NCBI GenBank assembly: GCA_036346355.1 | Contig: CM070592.1 | Location: forward strand, 34,829,230-34,893,229 | Length of the DNA stretch: 64,000 nucleotides | Direction of reading: 5' to 3' | Source of the DNA: Rhipidocladum racemiflorum | Taxonomy: Eukaryota > Streptophyta > Magnoliopsida > Poales > Poaceae | Shown here: piece after piece, positions 34,780-45,199 of the stretch | Layout of the letters: each line of letters begins with the position of its first letter | Position numbering within the stretch: position 1 is the stretch's first letter | Position numbers and translations under genes: made by a program | Notes under the pieces: generated by a model | Databases searched by the model: none | What the model was told of the DNA's origin: nothing | What the model saw: only the letters and a program-made list of their open reading frames with translations

Positions 34780-36570
34780 ACCACAGGGGCAAGCTTATGT
34801 CCCAAAGATTCCATTTCTAGTATCACCCGTAGCCCTCTATGCTTGCACTACCGGTAGCCATGCTCGCATGGAGCTCCTGGCCGTGGTGCCACAAGATCTT
34901 GGAGGAAGTCCCATTGTTTGCTTCCGTTCTGCTCTCGATCTGTGTCCCCATCTAAAGGTAACGCAAGCACCTTGGTTAGTTTCTATGTTGATTGCTTAGT
35001 GGTCTACAGAACCTAGATTATAGTCCGGTGTTCTATTTTGTTTACTATTACAAAGTGGTTATATCGTGCAATAACTGCTATTCAGTATACTAGCTATAGA
35101 CACTTTCAGTCAATTGTACACTAACACATAACTGTAGTGTCATAGTATAGTGGGCTTGGTTCTAGCTAATTTGTTAATGCCTTAAGGAACTATTTTAAAT
35201 ATACAAACATGTATGTGTGATCTTATTTAGCCTCTCTTAATTGAATGATACGTGGAACCAGCATAACGTATAAAGAAGCGTCCTAGGTTGATGGATGTTT
35301 ATAAGCTTCGGATGGTATGCTCTAGATTGCTCTGTGTACTATTGTTCTTGCGTATGGGTACTGTGTAGTTGTTCAGATATTTGCCCACTTACATAGACTA
35401 ACTAGTTGAATGTATAATTAACATCTAATCTCCAGTTCATTAAGTAGAAATTAATTAAATTAAACCTTGTCCTAAAATAAACATATATGCGTTTAAATCC
35501 TCATGCAAGATTTCACTAGTTTAACATGATATATGGTTATAAGATATGGCACCTGGCCAACTTGATGACAACTTATTTAGCTTGTCTGGTTTACGACCCA
35601 AAGTCGAATAGTAAATACTATTGATTATTTTAATCCCCTAGTTCATGAATTAGAAGATTAATTTAATAAACTTGATCCGATTAGCGTTACCATCGTGATC
35701 ATTTAGACTATTTCAACAGTTAATAAAATAAATCGTCTATATGCGAACACTTGTAAAATCAGTCTAGAAACACTCTACAAAGTGTATATTACCATATTCT
35801 AGAAAAACATCTTATTTATAACTTTCTTTCCATCTAAATCCAACTCTTTCAAAATCCTTAAGTGTTAATCATTCGCTTCACTTTCCCGCCGATTTTGTGC
35901 AACGTGAACTTTACAATGCTACATAAGCTTTTTCAACGACGAATATGATGTCTCGTCCAAACCCTAAAAGCCATGGAATTAGCTTAGTAGTGCTCTCCAA
36001 AATATAGACTATCCTATTCGGAAAAGATAATCTCATTTCATTATGTAGAAGTAGTTCTATTATAACCGACTTTGCAACTGAATCCTATTCAAAACATAAC
36101 ACTGCACATTATGAGCCCTAAAAACCCATAATATACAAGTCAATGACTTTGCTCAATAACTAGTACCATCGGTTAAGCTTTACCTGCATTTACGATTAAC
36201 TGTTAGATTCCTGGTGTTTGCTTAAATTAAACCATGCATGCACTAGTGATTAATTGTGATGACTGTTATTACTTAAATTCAATAATGCAAGTTATACCTG
36301 CCTCCACCCTGTGGTTTCATGTCATAATTTATATTAATATAAACAATCTTAGCTTCTTGAATTCGCAGAATAAAATAAGAATGAATCATAAAGAATAGGA
36401 GTATGGTGTCCAACTATTAATCAGTAGTTAAGACTGTAGCGTAGAAATAGCACGCTCGCATGCTTGTTTGGTGTAATGTTTGTTATTTGATTTTCCATCT
36501 GATTTCCTTTTGCCCTTATTGAAAGTGTTATTTGCTATTTGTTATTCTTTTCTGTTATACCGACGTGTAG

Positions 36571-36649
36571 AATCCGACGTCTCGGACTTTGTCGTCGACA
36601 ATCTCAAGATTACATCTTCGACTCGTCGCTAAAGACAACAAATAGCAAG
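36571..36649 (+). other. Mini-exon-like block in LTR-B
   Basis: A T-rich tract ending GTGTAG precedes it and AAG|GCAAGC follows. It begins AATCCGACGTC and encodes SDVSDFVVDN before a stop in that frame. The left copy is 12236-12314. Confidence 0.42.
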
Positions 36650-38117
36650 GCAAGCACCCCTTGATCATATTGATCCTAATTTTTCATAATTAACTAAAAT
36701 GTTACTTAAAACTTGCCTGCATATGCTATGTTCCATAAAACTATTTTTGGGTACTGGTAGATATACCTTATCATTGATAAATTTCCTCAATTGGCATTGA
36801 TATGTGAACCTTGATAACCCTAGCTCATGGATAGACACTTAATGTCAAAATGGGTATATTCGATTATTACTTGCATATGCTTAGCCATGCTTTAGACTGG
36901 CAACACGAACAGATGGTTATACTGTTCGTGAAGAACTTAAATTGTAGACATGATGAACTCTGTTCATGGACATGTTGAAATATTGTGATTATTGAAGCTT
37001 TCTTTTTCTGAAAACAAAACTATGATTTTGATGCGGGTGATTATTGGCAATAGCCGGAAGTGCAATTAATGATGCGCGTAGATAGGGGGAGATCTATCGC
37101 CCGTGTCGTATAAGAACCGAGTTGATGTGCTGTTTTCAGGCCAAGATAATCGTACATCCACAAGTGTTGGGATGGGGCAGCCTTAACCAATTAAAATTAT
37201 TTGGAACTAGCTTTGCACATTGGTAGGCAGTTGTAGCACGGGCATTCCGGATATAGGTTTGCTCGAGGGAGGTGTCATCACCGAGGTGTTGGCATCTGCC
37301 GTTGTAACGGTGTACGCCTGGCTATGAATTTGGGGCTGTTATTATTCCTGGTGGGTCACTGACTCCGGAATTTCTATTCCTGGTGGGTCACTGACTCCGG
37401 AATTACTTTTACCTTTTTAGCTTCCATCATAGTCAGGGGTAACGTCATTGGGCTAGTGCAAAGTTAGGTCCAAGTAATCGAACGATTTCGTTATGAACTC
37501 TCTGGCAGCACACCAAAGGAAGTGTGTCTATATGCATTGCCACAAAGGGAGGACATATCTTGTGGGTAAAGCTGTACAAACTCTACAGAGTCTAAAACTA
37601 ATCGATTAGCCGAGCTCTCGGTCATGAGCACTTGGTAAAGTCATCACATAGCTAGACATTTTCTATATCCTTATAAAACTGGACCAGATAATTTGAAATT
37701 GGAGAGCTTACCCTTACAGATGATTCAATACTTGACATTTCGTTGGCAAGGTTGAATTCAGCTGTTGTGCCTTGTGCTTGGCAAAATTAAATTGATTACA
37801 GTTATGATGGGACTGGACGTTTTATTACTCACGAAGGGATGTGGGTACTTTGGTTACATTTTATTCACGAAGGGCCGTGAGTAATATGTTTCATTTCACT
37901 CACGAAGGGATGTGAGTCTCTTATTTCGTTTATGTTATTCTTACATATTATTTCTGTATTTACATACTTGTTATTTCATTTCCTTTACAATTTTCGCTTT
38001 CACTCTATTATTCAGTATTTACAATTCAAATTTCGCTTTATGCAAAACAACCGTAGAAACCCACTTTCTATTCAGCCTGCATATATTTCAGGTTTTGCAA
38101 ACACTACAAGTCTTGCT

Positions 38118-38134
38118 GAGTACGCAACGTACTC
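38118..38134 (+). promoter_or_regulatory. LTR palindrome (LTR-B)
   Basis: GAGTACGCAACGTACTC is a palindrome with a 5-nt centre, followed by ACCCTTGC and, 26 nt on, by an acceptor-like TTTTTAG (38154-38160). Confidence 0.65.
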
Positions 38135-38476
38135 ACCCTTGCTATTATTGTTGTTTTTAGACAGGATACCTCGACAATTACTCTGACGCAGGAAAACGGG
38201 ATTATTAATGACAGTTCTTTCTAAGGCTTTACCTTGTCAGTTGCCTGTGGATTATGTGGCACACTACAAGACAGTTGTTTCTTCTTCTATGTTTAGTCGA
38301 CCTCATCGGTCATAATGTATCATTACTTCCGCTGTAATAAAATATGAAACTTTTGCATGGTTGTGATTTCAAATTGTGTTTGTGCGTGCTAGCTACTGAT
38401 CATGGGACTAGCACAGTATGCACATTAGAACCTTGCTTTTATGTTTGCACTGTAGCATAAAAGTGAGGGTCTTACA

Positions 38477-38600
38477 CTTTGCAACAGAGACTTCAGCTCC
38501 ATAACTTGGCCTAACATTAGCACTTGGTGGATGGCCTTCATTTTTATGACCTTGTCTCCAGTGAGCTATCTAGCATTTAAAGGAACTCTGAGCTAACTTT
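38477..38600 (-). pseudogene. MYND zinc-finger fragment (UBP15-like), upstream end of chimera
   Basis: Minus strand: SFKC, a TAG stop, then IAHWRQGHKNEGHPPSANV and on to VSVAK, in frame with KEEKVEQGG on the other side of LTR-B. The HWRQGHK signature is that of MYND fingers in plant ubiquitin-specific proteases of the UBP15-17 group. The final Cys is Gly and the Gln after KC is a stop, so the finger is broken. It is missing from the left copy. Confidence 0.55.
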
Positions 38601-39599
38601 ACCTCCTCAGGGGCAGCACCTGCAACCAAAGCCTTCGTTGTGCTTGCTAATGACGATGCGAAACAGAATAACGGGGCGAAGGCGATAGTTGCTGGAGATG
38701 GCGTGGTGGTGGTGCTGAGGAGTGGCGCAGAGGTGTTGGATCCAAACAGTGCCAAGCTAGTGATGGCCCCAAACCCTAGAGCTGGTGCGGGAGCCAAGGT
38801 AGTGGAGGTAGTCGGTGTGGCGGCCAGTCGTGCCACAGCTTGGGCCGTGGCTTCCATCTGCTTGGCCAATAGCTGTTGGTCCTTTGCCCGTTGCTCAACT
38901 ACCCTCACCGTGAGCTCGGTTCGAGCCACCAACTGTTGCTGCACAGCATCCATGGATTAAATCCGCGCCCGCAACAGATCAAGCCTCTCCCGTAGTTCTT
39001 CCAACTGCTCTTTTGATTGGCTCGGCGTTGGAGTGGTCGCCGCGGCGGAAGCGCTGAAGATAGATGAGTCGACCGATCGAGGCACGGTGCGAACGCCTGA
39101 AGCTGTTGCAGCCGAGTCTGGTGCACGGAGGGGCGTCGAGGGCGCGGCTTGGGCTACCGGAGCCGACGGAGCCGGCGTCAAGAACACCGCCGACTCGTAG
39201 GCGGGCGACGCTGCGGCAATGAGGTGCGGCCGGGCTGGACTCATCGGGGCCCCCAACGGAGGATCACGACCGCGATCGCGTGGAGGCGGCGGTTGCCCGG
39301 AGTCTGCGCGGGTGGCGGCGCGGGAGATCGGGTCGACGACCCGAGTACATGGAGGCCGTAGCGTCAGAGGCAGCCATGAGGAAGTCAAAGTCGTCAGGAG
39401 TGGCCGCGTGGGAGTCGACGAACCGGAGCTTGCGAAGCATGCGCCCGGGGTGGTCGGCGGCTACGACATCGCGGAGGAGCGGGAGCGGCTCGAGGTGGCG
39501 GCGCTGAAGAGGATCGGGTTGGCCATCAGGATCGGCGTTGGCCGCCGTAGAGGAGATGGCTACTGCGCCAAAGAGGTTGGGGATAGTCAGATCAAGCAA
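38601..39599 (-). pseudogene. gag-like leader frame of an unidentified LTR element
   Basis: Downstream (minus) of a PBS lies an Ala/Pro-rich region with a long frame interrupted by single stops: 38957-39388 ends QLEELRERLDLLRARI, stop, then 38570-38953 begins MDAVQQQLVARTELTVRVVE, a predicted coiled coil. Further upstream MANPILFSAATSSRSRS starts at 39526 and stops soon. It looks like the N-terminal part of a gag, but no gag core or zinc knuckle is visible, so the family is unknown. It runs in frame into the MYND fragment. Confidence 0.45.
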
Positions 39600-39611
39600 G
39601 CTCTGATACCA
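39600..39611 (-). promoter_or_regulatory. Primer-binding site (tRNA-Met type)
   Basis: The minus strand reads TGGTATCAGAGC two bases after an LTR end CATCACA, an exact initiator-tRNA-Met complement. Confidence 0.8.
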
Positions 39612-39613
39612 AT

Positions 39614-39713
39614 TGTGATGTCCCCTTGCACCGGAGTTTGCCCTTCCGTGCGTGAGATCGATCACGGGTGTATGACGAACTAGACAGGAAGAACAAGGAA
39701 GAACAGATCCAGC
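39614..39713 (-). mobile_element. LTR 3'-end remnant joined to copia-1
   Basis: About 100 bp of LTR ending GGGACATCACA on minus lies between the PBS and the truncated copia-1 RNase H. The copia frame breaks at YYDN/GWIC. It could be a remnant of copia-1's own 3' LTR acting as 5' LTR of a second tandem element, or an unrelated junction. Confidence 0.55.
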
Positions 39714-40248
39714 CATTATCGTAGTAGACGATAGTGGCTGAAGCAATCGGGAAGTGAAGCTCTTGAAGGAGCTGGCGCAGCCAACAACACTCTGCGACGG
39801 CGTGTGCAACAGCTCGGTACTCGGCTTCCGCGCTAGAGCGGGAAATAGTAGTTTGGCGCTTGGAGGACCAAGAGACCAGATTGTCACCGAGGAAGACGCA
39901 GTAGCCTGATGTGGAGCATCGGGAGTCGGGGCAGCCAGCCCAGTCCGCGTCAGAGTACGCGGTAAGAGAGTGGGCTGGAGACGTGCCGATGTGCAGACCG
40001 GTGGAGAGAGTACCCTTGACGTAGCACAAGATACATTTGATCAGGGCGAGATGTGGCTCTCGGGGATCATGCATGAAGAGGCACACCTGTTGGACGGCGT
40101 ATGCTAAGTCGGGTCGGGTGAGCGTGAGATACTGAAGAGCCCCAGCGAGGCTCCTGTTTTTGGAGGGGTCAGCAACAGGGGTGCCCTCTGATGCAGACAT
40201 TTTGGCGTGAGTGTCCACCGGGGTCACGGTCGGGTAGCAGTCTGCCAT
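39714..40248 (-). pseudogene. copia-1 RNase H
   Basis: The frame has the copia RNase H markers RSLAGALQYLTLTRPDLAYA, AYSDADWAGCPDSRCSTSGY, VSWSSKRQTTISRSSAEAEY and ends at ATIVYYDN, where the usual next residues (xSAxxLAxNPVxHxRTKHI-type) are missing. Catalytic D of DADWAG and E of AEAEY are present. It is separated from RT by a frameshift near 40250. Confidence 0.88.
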
Positions 40249-40249
40249 A

Positions 40250-40906
40250 CTAGCACGCTGAAGAAGGTCCAGCGTGTACTGCCACTGAGATAGGAACAGG
40301 CTGTCGCCTGTCGGTGGAGCGCTTGACGGAGATGCCGAGGAAGAAGTGCAGATCGCCGAGGTCGGTCATCGCGAGCTCGGAGTGGAGCAACTTGGTGATG
40401 CGGTGAAGAAGACCCGACGAGGAAGCCGTGAGGATGATGTTGTCGACATATAGTAGGAGGTAGGTGAGCTGCTCGCCCTTGTTGAAGACGAAGAGAGTAG
40501 TGTCGGATTGCGAGGCGACAAAACCCAGGCAGTGAATGTACGACGCAAAGCATTGGTACCACACCCTAGGTGCTTGCTTCAAGCCATAAAGAGATTTCTG
40601 CAACAAGCAAACATGGTTAGGAGCGGACGGGTCGACAAACCCAGATGGTTGTTGGCAGTAGACCGTTTCCTCAAGATGTCCTTGAAGGAAGGCGTTCTTC
40701 ACGTCAAGTTGATGGATAGGCCAAGCGTGGGAGGCAGCAATGGCAAGGATGACCCGAATGGTTGAGGGTTTGAAGACCGGGCTGAAAGTCTCATCGTAGT
40801 CCATGCCATGCTGCTGCGAGTAGCCACAGACAACCCAACGCGCCTTATGGCGAGCCAAGGTGCCATCCGAGTGATACTTGTGTTTGAAAATCCACTTGCC
40901 GGTCAC
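40250..40906 (-). pseudogene. copia-1 reverse transcriptase
   Basis: About 218 residues: KWIFKHKYHSDGTLARHKAR, DYDETFSPVFKPSTIR, LDVKNAFLQGHLEETVY, LYGLKQAPRVWY and the catalytic box LLLYVDNIIL. The last Asp of YVDD is Asn, which should abolish polymerase activity. The frame ends at ISVKRSTDRRQ after a frameshift. Confidence 0.9.
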
Positions 40907-41583
40907 GACATTAGCGTTGGGAGGTCGAGGGACAAGGCGCTAGGTGCCATTGGCAACCAGAGCTTTGTACTCTTCAATCATCGCAGTACGCCAGTTGGTG
41001 TCGGCGAGCGCACTGCGGTAGGTCACCGGTATTGGAGAGATGGGGACGTGTGTCACCGAGAGGTTGAGCTGGGTGACCGGCTTGACAATGCCGGCCCGCG
41101 CGCGAGTTGTCATTTGATGTGGCCCAGGGGTCGGGCATGGCACTATGGGTGCAGCCGACCCTGGTGGCGGAGGGGCGACCACGATCTGTGGATCCACAAA
41201 GTGCTGGGTCGGCGGAGTGGGGCTAATCAGCAGGCGCTCGCCCGTGGCCACATCAATCGTGGTGATGGGCGCCGTTGGAGTCCGTGATGGCGATCGCTCG
41301 ACGTCCAGAGACGGAGCTACCGCGACGGTGGTAGGGGCTCAACGTCCAGGTGTGATGGCCCGCTGCGGGCCATAGCGCGTGGTGAGGGGCGCTGCTGGAA
41401 CATTGGGAGCCGATGGCGAGGGCGATCACTCGACGTCAGTTGGCGACGGAGCTACAGCGGAGGGGGGCAGCATCTCAACGTCTGGGTGGGACAGAACTCC
41501 TGCGACGGAGAGCCGCGGTCGCTCGAGTCTGGAAGAGACGGAGCTCCCGCAGGAAGAGTGGCCGTAGTCACAGTGGGGAATAC
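40907..41583 (-). pseudogene. copia-1 linker between integrase and RT
   Basis: Pro/Thr/Ser-rich spacer (HQMTTRARAGIVKPVTQLNL, WRTAMIEEYKALVANGT) typical of copia polyproteins between integrase and RT. It is interrupted at 41584 by copia-2 (TSD TAGAG) and continues at 47160 (VVFDEFSFPFAASLPKP). One frameshift near 41330 distinguishes it from the left copy. Confidence 0.82.
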
Positions 41584-41588
41584 TAGAG

Positions 41589-41918
41589 TGTTGAATAAGT
41601 CCAGGGTCTCGATATTGGTTCTGTTAATCTCATCGTAATTGAGTTCGTGTTTGAACACGTCCCAGGATAGCCGAGGCTGTGCGTCTCTTTCGGATCGTTG
41701 AATAAGCACTAATGGTTGTGCGTTCTTGTCGCACGTAGTGGGCAGACTAACTGCTATTATTAGCACTTACATTTGTCTTTAAATAGTTGTTATTTCTACA
41801 TGGAATAACACCGCAGTTACGCAGCAGCACCAAACACCTGAGTCATTAGTGTTCATCAGTGTTCTTGAGTGCGCAACCGTGAGCTCACCAGCGACTGAGA
41901 TCGTAGTGAGCTCTGACA
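41589..41918 (+). mobile_element. copia-2 5' LTR
   Basis: 330 bp, TGTTGAATAAG...CTCTGACA. Compared with the 3' LTR it keeps a 21-bp stretch (CATCAGTGTTCTTGAGTGCG region) missing there and shows several substitutions. Confidence 0.93.
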
Positions 41919-41920
41919 TT

Positions 41921-41932
41921 TGGTATCAGAGC
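41921..41932 (+). promoter_or_regulatory. copia-2 primer-binding site
   Basis: TGGTATCAGAGC, an exact complement of the initiator tRNA-Met 3' end, two bases after the LTR. Confidence 0.88.
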
Positions 41933-41955
41933 GATAACCGTTCCGAGAACCAGTG

Positions 41956-42879
41956 ATGTCGGTGCATTCGTTCCGCTCCACTCCAGCGTTCGGAGAAAGG
42001 TCTCCGTCCCCGCCTCTGAGATGTCGGCTAGATCATTCCCCGGAGCCACGGCGAGGACGCCGACGCGAAGGAGGTGTCGTCGTCGAGCGTGTCGTCAAGG
42101 AGTCAAGTGGCGGCACCATCCAGTACCCCACGCTCACACGCACCAACTACTCGGAGTGGGCATTGTTGATGCGAGTGAATCTGGAGGCTGCGGGGCTGTG
42201 GCACGCCGTCGAGCCAGAGGAGGGAGACGACATCCAGTACCGTGAGGATAGGCTCGCCCTGGCGGCAATCCTAAGGTCAGTACCATCAGACATGCTGGCC
42301 TCACTTGGTCGTAAGCGGACAGCGCGCTCGGCCTAGAACGCGGTGAAGACCGTCCGCGTCGGCGTGCAGCGCATCCGTGAAGCCAACGCACGACAACTGC
42401 TCAAGGAGTTTGGCGAGATTACCTTCAAGGAAGGGGAAACCATCGACGACTTCTCCCTGCGCATCATTGGCTTGGCCAACAACATCCGCACCCTTGGCGG
42501 TGACATCATCGACGCTGAAGTTGTGAAGAAAATGCTCCAGGTCATCCCCGATCACCTGGAACAGATCGCCTACTCCATCGAGACTCTTCTCGACGTTGAC
42601 GAGCTGTCGATCAAGGAGGTCACCGGCCGACTTCGCGCTATCAAGCAGCGGAAGAAGAAGGCGGTGACTCCCATGGCTCCGGTCTACGACAAGCAGGGGC
42701 GCCTCCTCATGGTGGAGGAAGATTGGATGGCCTGCCTCAAGCTGCGTGGCGGCGGCGGGACCTCCGGAAGTGGCAAGAAGCGCGGGAAGACCCGGCGCCG
42801 CGGCGGTAGCAGCAAGATGGGAGATTCACGCGTGAGCGGTGATGGTTGGCCGAAGCCGGAGGATGCAGTGAATCGATGA
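41956..42879 (+). pseudogene. copia-2 gag (right copy)
   Basis: Starts ATG at 41956 (MSVHSFRSTPAFGERS). The first frame (to 42336) has TRTNYSEWALLMRVNLEAAG, then a frameshift, and the second frame (42343-42879) has the UBN2 gag core EGETIDDFSLRIIGLANNI and IDAEVVKKMLQVIPDHLEQI. It ends in a basic Gly/Arg tract without a CCHC knuckle. Confidence 0.85.
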
Positions 42880-43193
42880 CTGGGGCGCGTTCCGCCTTCT
42901 CCGACCTCGATGCCGGCGTCTGCGGCTCCGTCAAGTTCGGCGACGGCTCTGTTGTTGAGATCGAGGGGCGCGGCACCATCGTTTTCGACTACAAGAATGG
43001 AGAGCATCGCGCGTTGACTGGGGTGTACTTCATACCCCGGCTGACGGCCAACATTGTTAGCATCGGCCAGATGGACAAGTCCGGCTGCCGAGTGGAGATC
43101 GACTCCGGCCTCCTCTGCATCTTCGACGGTCAACGTAAGTTACTCACGCAGGTGCGACGCTCGGAATCGTGCCTGTACATCTTGGAACTGTAG
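42876..43193 (+). pseudogene. copia-2 protease remnant (right copy)
   Basis: MTGARSAFSDLDAGVCGSVK begins directly after the gag tail; the preceding D-[ST]-G-A active site is absent. SIGQMDKSGCRVEIDSGLL and SCLYILEL follow. The shared lesion with 15307 shows it is older than the duplication. Confidence 0.78.
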
Positions 43194-43225
43194 ATCGGCC
43201 AGCCAGCGTGCCTGGCGGCTCACTG

Positions 43226-43950
43226 CTCAGAGGCGGCCTGGCTATGGCATGGGCGGTACGGCCACCTCGGTTTCGATAACTTGTGCAAACTTGCACAGGA
43301 GGGGCTAGTGCGTGGGCTGCTGCCACTGGAAAAAGTGAACCAGGTGTGCGATGGATGCCTCGCTGGGAAGCAGAGGCGCACACCATTCCCGCATCAGGCT
43401 CGCCGACGTGCAACTCAAATCCTGGACTTGGTCCATGGTGATCTCTGCGGACCCATCTCTCCATCAACTCCGAGCGGCAACATGTACTTCCTATTGCTGG
43501 TCGATGATATGAGTCGTTTCATGTGGCTTCATCTCCTCGCTAGCAAAGATCAAGCACCGGCAGCGATCATAAACTTCCAGACGGCGGTGGAAGTTGAATC
43601 TGGTCGCAAGCTGAAGGTGCTCCGGACTGATCGTGGGGGGGGGAGTTCACCTCTCTCGAGTTCGGGGAGTACTGCGCCGCCCGTGGTGTCCAGCGCCAGC
43701 TCACCGCCCCCTATTCTCCCCAACAGAATGGGGTGGTCGAGCGGCGCAACCAGAGCATCGTAGCCATGGCACGGTGCATGCTCAAGTCCAAGAACCTCCC
43801 TGGAACCTTCTGGGGTGAGGCTGTCATGACAGCGGTTTACATCCTCAACCGTGCGCCAACACGCGCACTTGAAGGCAAGACGCCGTACGAGGCGTGGCAT
43901 GGCGAGAAGCCAGCAATCCACTACTTCCGCACCTTCGGCTGCATCACGCA
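43226..43950 (+). pseudogene. copia-2 integrase
   Basis: GAG-pre-integrase HHCC domain (WHGRYGHLGFDNLCKLAQEG ... CDGCLAGKQRR, 43246-43395), then the catalytic core: LVHGDLCGPIS, VDDMSRFMWLHLL, VLRTDRGG, then after a frameshift SPQQNGVVERRNQSIVAMAR. The frameshift lies in a run of nine G at 43635-43643 where seven would keep DRGGEF in frame. Catalytic D, D and E are all recognisable. Confidence 0.88.
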
Positions 43951-45199
43951 CGTCAAGGACACGCGCCCGGGACTGAAGAAGCTGGATGATCGCAGTGTTC
44001 GCACCAGCTTCGTTGGCTACGAACCGGGGTCGAAGGCCTTCCGCTGCTTCAACCCCAAGACTGGGCGCGTAATCCTGTCACGCGACGTCGTGTTCGACGA
44101 AGGTGCACAGTGGATCTGGGAGTCAGGACCCGAGCAAGCTGATGCCTCGCCCTTCGCGGTGGAGTACGACATCGAGGTCACGACTGGACCACACGACGTG
44201 GAGGGCACGTGGGCACCTGCATCCCCTGCAACAGCATCACCTGCGCCAGTGTCCCACGAAGGGTCGGATGCAAATCTTGACACGGACCATGATGACGTGC
44301 CACTACGGTTCCGCGCCATCGACGCCATCATCGGTCCAGCCTCGCCGCCTGGGCTCGTGCCCAGGGTGCTCGACGAGGAGCTCCTCTTCACCACGGTTGA
44401 TGAGCCGACCTCTTTTGGTGAGGCTGAGCAAGAGGCCTGCTGGCGACAAGCTATGCGCGAGGAGATGAAGGCCATCGAAGAGAATGGGACATGGGAGCTC
44501 ACCGCGCTCCCCACTGGGCACCGAGCGATCGGACTCAAGTGGGTCTTCAAAGTCAAGCGCGATGAAAACAGTAACATCGTGCGACATAAGGCTCGACTGC
44601 GACTGGTGGCCAAAGGCTATGTCCAGCGCGCCGACTTCGATGAAGTTTTTGCTCCGGTGTCGCGAATGGAGTCCGTGCGTGCACTGCTTGCGCTGGCGGC
44701 AAATCAACGGTGGGAAGTGCACCACATGGATGTGAAGAGTGCGTCCCTCAATGGGGAGCTTAAGGAGGAGGTGTTCGTGTCGCAGCCACCCGGTTTCATC
44801 GTCAACGGCAACGAGCACAAGGTACTGCGCCTACGCAAGGCATTATACGGGCTTCGTCAGGCACCCAGGGCCTGGAATGCCAAGCTGGATGCCTCCATGG
44901 TGTCGCTCAGTTTCCAGAGGAGCAGCTCGGAGCATGGCGTGTACACTCGAAGCCGAAGATTGTCACGACTGGTGGTTGGCATCTACGTAGACGATCTGAT
45001 CATCACCAGCACCAGTAACGATAGGGGTGAAAACGGAACGGAAAGTTCCCGACCGTTCCAAAGAAAAACGGAAACGGAAGCTCTTTTTCGGAAACGGAAA
45101 CGGAAAATATCGGTACGGAAACGGAAACTGAAATTTTTTGTCGGAAACAGAAACGGAAACGGGAGAGCCAATTCCGGCGGAAACGGAAATTCCGTATAA
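43733..45199 (+). pseudogene. copia-2 integrase C-terminus to RT (488-residue open frame)
   Basis: This is the longest clean open stretch of copia-2. It covers integrase end (FWGEAVMTAVYILNRAPTRA, TPYEAWHGEKPAI), the linker, and RT (LKWVFKVKRDENSNIVRHKA, DEVFAPVSRMESVRALLALA, MDVKSASLNGELKEEVF, LYGLRQAPRAWN, VGIYVDDLIITST). YVDD is intact. MDVKSASLNG has Ser for the usual Thr/Asn-Ala-FLNG pattern. The frame runs 60 codons into the MITE at 45023. Confidence 0.9.

Larger units (their letters stand above)
33527..38476 (+). mobile_element. LTR-B, complete 4.95-kb solo LTR
   Basis: TGTAACATCCC at the start and GGGTCTTACA at the end, with the perfect 5-bp duplication CTTTG at 33522-33526 and 38477-38481. 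There is no internal region. A TATA box is at 34771, a donor-like AAAG|GTAACG near 34958, a mini-exon-like block at 36571-36649, a palindrome at 38118, a TTTTTAG acceptor at 38160 and a poly(A) signal AATAAA near 38336. It is exceptionally long for a solo LTR. Removing it rejoins the antisense gene-fragment frame. Confidence 0.93.

Noticed and set aside
444..38134. The repeated GAGTAC palindromes as CRISPR-like repeats or operators
   Set aside because: They are single sites in separate LTRs, many kilobases apart, not an array with spacers; the DNA is plant nuclear.
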